Source: Leclercia pneumoniae
Lineage (GTDB): Bacteria; Pseudomonadota; Gammaproteobacteria; Enterobacterales; Enterobacteriaceae
Direction of reading: 5' to 3'
Length of the DNA stretch: 64,000 bases
Assembly: GCF_017348915.1 (NCBI RefSeq)
Contig: NZ_CP071383.1
Coordinates: 558,001-622,000, forward strand
Below the pieces are notes generated by a model. It worked only from the letters and a program-made list of their open reading frames with translations, did no database searches and was not told where the DNA came from. Position 1 is the stretch's first letter. Each line of letters starts with the position of its first letter. The translations under genes and the position numbers were made by a program. Shown here one piece after another: positions 57,142 through 64,000 of this stretch.

Positions 57142-59079
57142 GTGGAAAAAGCCAAACAGGTGGTCTGGCGTCTGCTGGCTGCCAGCGTATGCGTGATGAC
57201 GATAAACCACGTGGCTCGCGCCGATTCACTGGATGAACAACGTAACCGCTATGCGCAGATCAAGCAGGCCTGGGACAGCCGCCAGATGGACACCGTCCAG
57301 GCGCTGATGCCCAGCCTCAAAGACTATCCGCTGTACCCCTACCTGGAATATCGTCAGCTGACTGACGATTTGATGAACCAGCCGACCGTCGCCGTCGCCA
57401 ACTTCATCCAGGCCAACCCAACGTTGCCGCCTGCGCGTACCCTGCAGTCACGTTTTGTGAATGAACTGGCGCGCCGGGAAGACTGGCGCGGATTGTTGGC
57501 TTTCAGCCCGGAAAAACCGGGCACCACAGAAGCACAGTGCAACTACTACTACGCCAAATGGGTTACGGGTCAGCAGGACGAGGCCTGGGCGGGGGCGAAA
57601 GCGCTGTGGCTGTCCGGAAAAAGCCAGCCAAACGCCTGTGATTCCCTCTTCGGCGCCTGGCGTGCCTCCGGCAAACAAGATCCGCTGGCCTGGCTCGAAC
57701 GCATTCGCCTGGCAATGAAAGCTGGCAACACACGTCTGGTGACCACCCTTGCCGGGCAGATGCCGTCGGAGTATCAAACTATCTCCTCTGCGGTTATCCA
57801 GTTAGCGAACAATCCAGACACGTTAATGGATTTTGCCCGCACGACCGGCGCGACCGATTTCACGCGTCAGATGGCGGAGGTGGCCTTTACCAGCGTGGCG
57901 CGGGAGGATGCGGAAAACGCCCGCCTGATGATCCCGTCGCTGGCAGAGGCGCAGCAGCTCAACGAGGAGCAGACGCAAGCGCTACGGGACATCGTTGCCT
58001 GGCGTTTGATGGGCAATGATGTTACCGATGAACAGGCACGCTGGCGTGATGATGCCATCATGCGCTCGAACTCTACCTCGCTGGTGGAGCGCCGTGTCCG
58101 TATGGCGCTGGGAAGCGGCGATCGCCGGGGGTTGAATACCTGGCTGGCGCGTCTGCCAATGGATGCGAAAGAGAAAGACGAGTGGCGTTATTGGCAGGCC
58201 GATCTGCTGATGGAGCGTGGCCGGGAGGAAGAGGCGAAGACGATCCTGCATTCCCTGATGCAGCAGCGCGGTTTCTATCCGATGATCTCCGCTCAGCGTC
58301 TTGGTGAAGAGTACACCTACAAGATCGATAAAGCGCCGACAACGATCGACCCGGCGCTGGTGCAGGGGCCAGAGATGGCGCGCGTACGCGAGTTAATGTA
58401 CTGGAACCTGGATAATACCGCGCGCAGTGAGTGGGCCAATCTGGTGACCAGTCGTACCCAGGATGAAAAAGCGCAGCTGGCCCGCTATGCCTTTAACAAT
58501 CACTGGTGGGATCTTAGCGTGCAGGCCACGATCGCCGGCAAGCTGTGGGATCATCTCGAGGAGCGTTTCCCGCTGGCCTATAACGATCTCTTTGCGCAGT
58601 ACGTCACTGGCAAAGCGATCCCACAGAGCTACGCGATGGCGATCGCCCGCCAGGAGAGCGCCTGGAATCCAAAAGTACGTTCGCCGGTAGGTGCCAGTGG
58701 CCTGATGCAGGTGATGCCCGCCACGGCAACGCATACGGTGAAGATGTTTAATATCGCGGGTTACAGTAGCTCTGCGCAACTGTTGGAGCCGGAGATGAAT
58801 ATCAATATCGGCACCAGCTATCTGCAGCATGTTTATGAGCAGTTTGGTAACAACCGTATCTTCGCCTCAGCGGCCTATAATGCCGGTCCTGGACGCGTAC
58901 GCACCTGGCTGAATAACAGCGCAGGGCGTATCGACGCGGTCGCCTTCGTTGAAAGCATTCCGTTCTCTGAAACCCGCGGCTATGTGAAAAACGTGCTGGC
59001 TTATGATGCCTACTATCGTCACTTCATGGGGCAGAAAGATACCCTGTTGAGTGAGAGTGAGTGGCAGCGACGTTACTGA
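57142..59079 (+). CDS. slt: Slt, soluble lytic murein transglycosylase (Slt70)
   Basis: 645-residue periplasmic enzyme cleaving peptidoglycan to 1,6-anhydromuropeptides. The signal peptide spans residues 1-27 (ending INHVARA, then DSLDEQ). A long helical superhelix forms the doughnut, followed by the C-terminal catalytic domain, where ARQESAWNP carries the catalytic glutamate and GLMQVMPATA and AYNAGPGR are family motifs. It starts at GTG 57142 behind AAGGAAGAGC, giving the E. coli length exactly. Confidence 0.96.
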   Translation: MEKAKQVVWRLLAASVCVMTINHVARADSLDEQRNRYAQIKQAWDSRQMDTVQALMPSLKDYPLYPYLEYRQLTDDLMNQPTVAVANFIQANPTLPPARTLQSRFVNELARREDWRGLLAFSPEKPGTTEAQCNYYYAKWVTGQQDEAWAGAKALWLSGKSQPNACDSLFGAWRASGKQDPLAWLERIRLAMKAGNTRLVTTLAGQMPSEYQTISSAVIQLANNPDTLMDFARTTGATDFTRQMAEVAFTSVAREDAENARLMIPSLAEAQQLNEEQTQALRDIVAWRLMGNDVTDEQARWRDDAIMRSNSTSLVERRVRMALGSGDRRGLNTWLARLPMDAKEKDEWRYWQADLLMERGREEEAKTILHSLMQQRGFYPMISAQRLGEEYTYKIDKAPTTIDPALVQGPEMARVRELMYWNLDNTARSEWANLVTSRTQDEKAQLARYAFNNHWWDLSVQATIAGKLWDHLEERFPLAYNDLFAQYVTGKAIPQSYAMAIARQESAWNPKVRSPVGASGLMQVMPATATHTVKMFNIAGYSSSAQLLEPEMNINIGTSYLQHVYEQFGNNRIFASAAYNAGPGRVRTWLNNSAGRIDAVAFVESIPFSETRGYVKNVLAYDAYYRHFMGQKDTLLSESEWQRRY

Positions 59080-59101
59080 TCGCGGTGGGTTATGTTATGC
59101 T

Positions 59102-59121
59102 TGTACTCGTTTAAGAGTACA
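59102..59121 (+). promoter_or_regulatory. TrpR operator at the trpR promoter
   Basis: TGTACTC-GTTTAA-GAGTACA is a perfect palindrome apart from its centre and lies 15-34 nt upstream of the trpR start. It matches the GTACT...AGTAC half-sites of trp operators. TrpR autoregulation is established in E. coli. Confidence 0.85.
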
Positions 59122-59135
59122 ACAGGCGGCATAAC

Positions 59136-59465
59136 ATGACCCAGCATTCCCCGTATTCCTCGGCAATGGCCGAACAACGCAACCAGGAGTGGCTTCGTTT
59201 TGTGGAGCTGCTTCGTCAATCTTATGAGCAAGACTTGCACTTACCGCTGCTGCAGTTAATGCTCACCCCCGACGAGCGCGAAGCGCTGGGCACGCGGGTG
59301 CGTATTATCGAAGAGCTTCTGCGCGGTGAAATGAGCCAGCGCGAGCTGAAAAGCGAACTTGGCGCCGGTATTGCCACCATCACCCGAGGCTCAAACAGCC
59401 TGAAATCGGCTCCCGTAGAGCTTCGTCACTGGCTCGACTCTGTTCTACTGGGCGATCAGCGATAG
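59136..59465 (+). CDS. trpR: TrpR, trp operon repressor
   Basis: 109-residue dimeric repressor activated by L-tryptophan. The helix-turn-helix is [20 protein letters not shown] and the tryptophan pocket is in the [17 protein letters not shown] helices. The C-terminus overlaps the convergent yjjX gene by 10 nt. Autoregulated through the operator just upstream. Confidence 0.97.
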   Translation: MTQHSPYSSAMAEQRNQEWLRFVELLRQSYEQDLHLPLLQLMLTPDEREALGTRVRIIEELLRGEMSQRELKSELGAGIATITRGSNSLKSAPVELRHWLDSVLLGDQR

Positions 59466-59971
59466 ATAGCGTTGTGGAACGGACTCAACGCCAGGATCAC
59501 CGCCTGGTGATAGACGCTCGCGCGCGTGAGTGCCCCGGCAGTAAAGACACCGATCGCCCCCTCTTTACGACCAATCTCATCGATGCCGGTGTAGTGCGAC
59601 ATCACCGGCCCGAGCGCTTCACCTTCTTGCACTTTTCTTAAAATCTTCTCGGGTAACGGCAGGGTTGCCGAGCGGGCTTCGCCGCGCTGATCCCGGCTTT
59701 CGATCACCACCCAACTGAATGTCGCCCCTTCGTCGATACCGGCTTCAATGGCGACCCAAAAATCGGCATCCGGTACCGCGGCTTTGGCATTGGCAATGCG
59801 ATTACGTGCGCCAGCCCGTGTTTCTTCACTGCCGAAAGGCTGTTCCGGGACGCCGCTCTCGACGCTGACGGCGTCAATGTGGCACGATCTTTCGCCGTAG
59901 ATCTCTTCAAAAGCCTTTAGAATTGCCTGAATTTTGGCAGGATTAGTGGTAGCAGAGACAACATGGTGCAT
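59456..59971 (-). CDS. yjjX: YjjX, inosine/xanthosine triphosphatase
   Basis: 171-residue house-cleaning NTPase that hydrolyses ITP and XTP to keep them out of nucleic acids. Conserved motifs are ATTNPAKI at the N-terminus, [12 protein letters not shown] and EAGID. I choose ATG 59971 ([14 protein letters not shown]) as in E. coli rather than an upstream frame reaching into the gpmB promoter. Divergent from gpmB, convergent with trpR. Confidence 0.94.
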   Translation of the reverse strand: MHHVVSATTNPAKIQAILKAFEEIYGERSCHIDAVSVESGVPEQPFGSEETRAGARNRIANAKAAVPDADFWVAIEAGIDEGATFSWVVIESRDQRGEARSATLPLPEKILRKVQEGEALGPVMSHYTGIDEIGRKEGAIGVFTAGALTRASVYHQAVILALSPFHNAIYR

Positions 59972-60020
59972 AATTGAACTCGATTCAAAAAAAACTGATC
60001 GCAGTATAACGGAAAATAAC

Positions 60021-60668
60021 ATGTTACAGGTTTACCTTGTTCGCCACGGTGAAACGCAGTGGAACGCCGAGCGACGTATTCAAGGCCAGTCAGACAGTCC
60101 TCTCACCTCCAAAGGGGTGGAACAAGCGTGGCAAGTAGCGGAGCGTGCAAGAACGTTGGGGATCACCCACGTCATTGCCAGCGACCTGGGCCGCACTCAA
60201 CAAACGGCGCGCATTATCGCAGATGCCTGCGGATGCGAGATCACCCTGGACTCTCGCCTGCGCGAACTGGACATGGGTGTGCTGGAGCAGCGTCACGTCG
60301 ACTCCCTGACAGACGAAGAGGAGAGCTGGCGTCGAACGCTGGTTAACGGTACGGAAGATGGACGTATTCCTGAAGGTGAGTCCATGCTTGAGCTGAGCCA
60401 GCGTATGCACGCGGCGCTGGCAGAGTGCCTGAAGCTGCCGGAGGGGAGTCGTCCTTTGCTGGTAAGCCATGGTATGGCGCTGGGCTGCCTGGTGAGTACT
60501 ATTCTAGGACTGCCGGCTTACGCTGAGCGCCGCCTGCGTCTGCGCAACTGCTCGCTTTCCCGTATCGACTATCAGGAAAGCCCGTGGCTGGCGTCGGGAT
60601 GGGTGGTGGAGATGGCAGGGGACATTTCGCATCTGGATGCCCCTGCACTGGACGAACTGCAGCGTTAA
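60021..60668 (+). CDS. gpmB: GpmB (YtjC), histidine-phosphatase family protein
   Basis: 215 residues of the phosphoglycerate-mutase/phosphatase superfamily. The RHGE motif is [10 protein letters not shown] (R8, phospho-accepting H9) and the second histidine is in [10 protein letters not shown]. Originally called a phosphoglycerate mutase, E. coli YtjC behaves more like a phosphatase, so the true substrate is uncertain. ATG 60021 gives the E. coli length. Its stop overlaps the rob stop by 4 nt, convergently. Confidence 0.93.
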   Translation: MLQVYLVRHGETQWNAERRIQGQSDSPLTSKGVEQAWQVAERARTLGITHVIASDLGRTQQTARIIADACGCEITLDSRLRELDMGVLEQRHVDSLTDEEESWRRTLVNGTEDGRIPEGESMLELSQRMHAALAECLKLPEGSRPLLVSHGMALGCLVSTILGLPAYAERRLRLRNCSLSRIDYQESPWLASGWVVEMAGDISHLDAPALDELQR

Positions 60669-61534
60669 CGACGAATCGGAATCAGGTATTCGCAGCGCAG
60701 GTCGATTGGGCGTTCGTCCGGCTTCACATCGGTGGCCGGGTAGTAACGCTCAATGTCCTGCCCTTTACGGCGGTTCAGATTGAGCATAGGCATGCAGGTG
60801 CCGTAAACCGTCAGAATGAAATCCTGCACCCCGGTTCCCAGCCCTTCATAGGTGAACATCACATACTCACCGCCTTCCACTACCACCGGTTTGGCATCAT
60901 GGACATGGCCGTTGGCCATCTCTGGCGTCAGCGCGGTAGTGTAGAACACCTCTTGTTCGTCATCTTTTTCCTGGCTCGGACGCGTTTCGTTCAGGCCATA
61001 CAGCAGCGGCGGGATGGCCGGGGCATGGCTCAGGAAGTCACGCCAGAACTGTACGCGCATCTGATGACGAAACTCTGAAATCTGCTCCAGTGAGCAGGAG
61101 TAGCTCTGCGTCGTGCCGATAAGGTGCGTTTCAGGCAAGGTAATGAATTCATGTTTAGGCATAGTGAATTCACCCATGCGCAGCGGCGGTCGCATCCCAA
61201 AGGAGTTCCAGTCCGGCGAGCGGCGATAGAGCGCCGGCGTGAGCGAGAACTGCTTTTTAAAGGCTCGGGTAAAGGTTTGCTGCGAGTCGAAACGGTATTG
61301 CAGCGCGATGTCCAGAATCGGACGCGCGGTAAGGCGAAGCGCGACGGCTGATTTAGAGAGCCGACGAGCGCGGATATAGGCACCGATAGCGTGGCCGGTG
61401 ACATCTTTGAACATCCGTTGTAAATGCCACTTGGAATAACCCGCTTTTGCCGCCACATTATCAAGTGACAAAGGTTGGTCCAGGTGGCCTTCCAGCCAGG
61501 TAAGCAGATCGCGAATAATTCCAGACTGATCCAT
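60665..61534 (-). CDS. rob: Rob, right-origin-binding AraC/XylS-family activator
   Basis: 289-residue activator of the mar/sox/rob regulon that also binds oriC. It has an N-terminal DNA-binding domain with two helix-turn-helices (VAAKAGYSKWHLQRMFKDVT and IALQYRFDSQQTFTRAFKKQ) and a C-terminal GyrI-like ligand domain. Bile salts and fatty acids activate it in E. coli. Monocistronic. Confidence 0.97.
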   Translation of the reverse strand: MDQSGIIRDLLTWLEGHLDQPLSLDNVAAKAGYSKWHLQRMFKDVTGHAIGAYIRARRLSKSAVALRLTARPILDIALQYRFDSQQTFTRAFKKQFSLTPALYRRSPDWNSFGMRPPLRMGEFTMPKHEFITLPETHLIGTTQSYSCSLEQISEFRHQMRVQFWRDFLSHAPAIPPLLYGLNETRPSQEKDDEQEVFYTTALTPEMANGHVHDAKPVVVEGGEYVMFTYEGLGTGVQDFILTVYGTCMPMLNLNRRKGQDIERYYPATDVKPDERPIDLRCEYLIPIRR

Positions 61535-61747
61535 ATACTATCCTCATCCTTAAAACAGCAAGAGCCCTGCTAACAGGTTAGCGGATAATAGCATTTTTTG
61601 ATGTTTAAGCATTCGGTGTTTTTTTTGCGCATTGATGCGTTTTAACCAGCGGATAAGAGAACTATTTTCTAATCCTGTGATCTTGCTACCTTTTTCTACT
61701 CACGTGTTGAATAATTACGCAACGCAATTTTCTGATATGGTAACAAT

Positions 61748-62218
61748 ATGAAATACAAGAGTTTGATCGCTTTCACGCTCCTTTTTGCTGGCGCTCATGC
61801 CGCGCAGGCTGAGCAAATTGGTTCCGTTGACACCGTTTTTAAAGTCTTTGGCCCTGACCACAAAATCGTGGTTGAAGCCTTCGACGATCCTGATGTGAAG
61901 AATGTGACTTGCTACATCAGTCGGGCGAAGACGGGCGGCATCAAGGGTGGCCTGGGGCTGGCTGAAGATACCTCCGATGCGGCCATTTCTTGTCAGCAGG
62001 TGGGCCCTATTGAGCTCAGCGACAAGATCAAAAAGGGCAAGACAGAAGGGGATGTGGTCTTCCAGAAACGCACGTCATTGGTCTTCAAAAAACTGCAGGT
62101 CGTGCGTTTTTACGATGCAAAACGCAACACGCTGGCCTACCTGGCTTACTCCGATAAAGTGGTAGAAGGATCGCCGAAAAACGCGCTCAGCGCGGTGCCA
62201 ATTATGCCGTGGCATTAA
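61748..62218 (+). CDS. creA: CreA, periplasmic protein upstream of CreBC
   Basis: 156-residue exported protein with a signal peptide (about residues 1-21, ending GAHAAQA). It has a paired-cysteine arrangement (NVTCYISR and AISCQQ) conserved in the CreA family. Function unknown. 14 nt separate it from creB, so it is part of creABC(D). Confidence 0.93.
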   Translation: MKYKSLIAFTLLFAGAHAAQAEQIGSVDTVFKVFGPDHKIVVEAFDDPDVKNVTCYISRAKTGGIKGGLGLAEDTSDAAISCQQVGPIELSDKIKKGKTEGDVVFQKRTSLVFKKLQVVRFYDAKRNTLAYLAYSDKVVEGSPKNALSAVPIMPWH

Positions 62219-62232
62219 TATAAGGACGCAGC

Positions 62233-62922
62233 ATGCAGCAACCGTTGATATGGCTGGTTGAGGATGAAGCCAGCATTGCCGACACCCTCATTTATATGCT
62301 TTCGCAGGAGGGGTTTAGGGTCAAAGCGTTTGCCAGGGGTCTGCCTGCGCTGGAGGAAGCCCGGCATCAACTTCCGGCGCTGGCAATCCTTGACGTTGGT
62401 TTGCCTGATATCAGCGGTTTTGAGCTGTGCCGCCAGCTGCTGGCGCAGCATCCTCTGCTGCCGGTGTTATTTCTCACTGCCCGCAGTGATGAGGTGGATA
62501 AGCTGCTGGGTCTGGAGATGGGGGCCGATGACTACGTGGCGAAGCCCTTCTCACCACGTGAAGTGTGCGCCCGGGTCCGGACTATTCTGCGGCGCTTGCA
62601 GAAATCCTCCACACCTGCAGAGATCGTACACATCGGACAGTTTGCGCTTAATGAGCCCGCGGCGCACATTAGCTGGTGCGGCAAACCGCTACAGCTGACC
62701 CGCTATGAATTTTTACTCTTGAAGACGCTGCTGCGTGCTCCTGGACGCGTCTACTCACGGCAGCAGCTGATGGACATGGTCTGGGGAGATGAGGGCGACA
62801 GTTTTGACCGCACCGTAGATACTCACATCAAAACCTTGCGCGCCAAGCTGCGGGCTATCAATGGCGACTTGTCACCCATTTGCACCCATCGTGGGCTCGG
62901 CTACAGTCTGGGTCTGAATTAA
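62233..62922 (+). CDS. creB: CreB, OmpR-family response regulator
   Basis: 229 residues: an N-terminal receiver with phospho-acceptor D54 (LAILDVGLPD), acidic E10/D11 and the lysine in YVAKPFS, then an OmpR-type winged helix (YSRQQLMDMVWGD, RTVDTHIKTLRAKL). In E. coli it activates genes bearing TTCAC direct repeats in fermentative growth. Its stop overlaps the creC start (TAATG). Confidence 0.96.
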   Translation: MQQPLIWLVEDEASIADTLIYMLSQEGFRVKAFARGLPALEEARHQLPALAILDVGLPDISGFELCRQLLAQHPLLPVLFLTARSDEVDKLLGLEMGADDYVAKPFSPREVCARVRTILRRLQKSSTPAEIVHIGQFALNEPAAHISWCGKPLQLTRYEFLLLKTLLRAPGRVYSRQQLMDMVWGDEGDSFDRTVDTHIKTLRAKLRAINGDLSPICTHRGLGYSLGLN

Positions 62923-64000
62923 TGCGCATCGGAATGCGGTTGTTACTGGGTTATTTTTTGATTGTGGCCATCGCCGCCTGGTTTGTGCTCTCCATCTTCG
63001 TACAAGAGGTCAAACCCGGGGTGCGCCGCGCCACCGAAGGGACGCTCATCGATACCGCCACGTTACTGGCCGAAGTCGGGCGCGACGACCTGCTGTCGGG
63101 CGACCCGCTAAACGGCAAGCTGGCCCAGGCATTTTCCCGGCTCGCTGCGCGCCCGTTTCGCGCCGATATTGGCGGGATTCATAAAGTCCGTAACGAGTAT
63201 CACGTCTACATGACCGATGCCCAGGGGCGAGTGGTGTTTGACTCCGCTGGCAAAGCCGTGGGGCAGGATTATTCGCGTTGGAATGATGTCTGGCTGACGC
63301 TTCGCGGTGAATACGGCGCCCGGAGCACGCAGAGCAACCCCGTAGATCCCGAAAGCACAGTAATGTATGTGGCCGCTCCGGTAACTGAGAACGGCAAAAT
63401 TATTGGCGTACTTAGCGTTGGCAAACCCAATAGCGCGATGGCACCGGTGATCAAGCGCAGTGAGCGCCGTATTCTGTGGGCCGGTGGCGCTTTGCTGGGT
63501 ATTGCCCTGATGATTGGCCTGGCGGTGGCCTGGTGGATTAACCGTTCGATAAGCGCGCTGTCACGCTATGCCGATTCCGTCAGCGGCGACAACCCGCTAC
63601 CGCTGCCCGATCCCGGAAGTAGCGAGCTTCGCAAACTGGCGCAGGCGCTGGAGAATATGCGTATGCGTCTGGAAGGTAAAAATTACATAGAGCAGTATGT
63701 TCATGCCCTGACCCATGAGCTGAAGAGTCCCCTTGCCGCCATACGCGGCGCGGCAGAAATCTTACGGGAATTGCCCCCGCCGGATGTCGCTGCGCGCTTT
63801 ACGGATAATATCCTGGTGCAAAATGCGCGGATGCAGACGCTGGTCGAAAAGCTGCTGGCGCAGGCGCGGCTGGAAAACCGTATCGAAATTAGCGCTACGG
63901 CTGTTTCGGTGGATGCACTGTTCCGCCGCCTCCTTGATGCCCGTGCTGCACAGATTCAGGCGAAAAAGCTTAACGTCATCTGCCCGACATCATCGCTGAT
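62922..64000 (+). CDS. creC: CreC, sensor histidine kinase (partial, C-terminus off the right edge)
   Basis: About 359 of roughly 474 residues are visible. TM1 is about 7-27, a periplasmic sensor 28-183, TM2 184-205, then HAMP and the dimerisation domain with phospho-accepting H265 (ALTHELKSPL). The ATP-binding domain has begun by the window end. It starts at ATG 62922, sharing one base with the creB stop. Partner of CreB. Confidence 0.96.
   Translation, partial: MRIGMRLLLGYFLIVAIAAWFVLSIFVQEVKPGVRRATEGTLIDTATLLAEVGRDDLLSGDPLNGKLAQAFSRLAARPFRADIGGIHKVRNEYHVYMTDAQGRVVFDSAGKAVGQDYSRWNDVWLTLRGEYGARSTQSNPVDPESTVMYVAAPVTENGKIIGVLSVGKPNSAMAPVIKRSERRILWAGGALLGIALMIGLAVAWWINRSISALSRYADSVSGDNPLPLPDPGSSELRKLAQALENMRMRLEGKNYIEQYVHALTHELKSPLAAIRGAAEILRELPPPDVAARFTDNILVQNARMQTLVEKLLAQARLENRIEISATAVSVDALFRRLLDARAAQIQAKKLNVICPTSSL

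Overview
The window is chromosomal DNA from a member of the Enterobacteriaceae. Nearly every backbone gene has a close E. coli counterpart in the same order (tsr, lgo genes, opgB, dnaTC, yjjPB, yjjQ-bglJ, fhuF, leu tRNAs, rsmC, holD, rimI, prfC, osmY, yjjUV, deoCABD, lplA, serB, radA, nadR, ettA, slt, trpR, gpmB, rob, creABC). This is the 98-100 min arc of the E. coli map. The hpa cluster beside tsr, the ohr/ohrR pair, an extra PTS gene, a sulfatase module and dispersed CCCTCTCCC-type palindromes suggest the Enterobacter/Lelliottia/Leclercia group rather than Escherichia. The genus is an inference. Gene names rest on remembered family sequences and gene order; no database search was run.

Layout. 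1-8511: homoprotocatechuate (4-hydroxyphenylacetate) degradation, hpaG-E-D-F-H-I-X-A on the minus strand with divergent hpaR. The left edge cuts hpaA. 8540-14037: serine chemoreceptor tsr behind a sigma-28 promoter, then the L-galactonate genes lgoT, lgoR and lgoD. 14039-23235: opgB, yjjA, dnaC-dnaT, an inserted ohr/ohrR peroxide-defence pair, a TetR regulator coupled to yjjP-yjjB, and yjjQ-bglJ. 23268-26884: a YbaK-like deacylase, an orphan cellobiose-type PTS EIIC with a possible leader peptide, and Fur-controlled fhuF and yjjZ. 26913-34909: three identical tandem tRNA-Leu(CAG) genes, rsmC, holD-rimI-yjjG, prfC, osmY, ytjA and yjjUV.

34910-43140 is the most distinctive part. Where E. coli K-12 carries yjjW-yjjI, this genome has a six-gene minus-strand operon (PTS EIIBC, Cys-type sulfatase, LacX-like aldose epimerase, MurR/RpiR regulator, two DUF202 membrane proteins). 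A divergent anaerobic sulfatase-maturating radical-SAM enzyme faces it across a twin palindromic operator candidate. I read it as a pathway that imports a sulfated sugar by PTS and removes the sulfate in the cytoplasm. It resembles E. coli yidFGHIJKL in content but uses a different transporter and regulator. It is followed by about 1 kb without a convincing gene, containing a 16-nt perfect palindrome.

43141-64000: deo operon with a recognisable deoP2 control region (nucleoside catabolism), lplA, ytjB/serB-radA-nadR, an inserted alcohol-dehydrogenase-family/LysR divergent pair, ettA, slt, trpR with its own operator, yjjX, gpmB, rob, and creA-creB-creC, with creC cut by the right edge. Four copies of one palindromic repeat family lie in gaps between genes.
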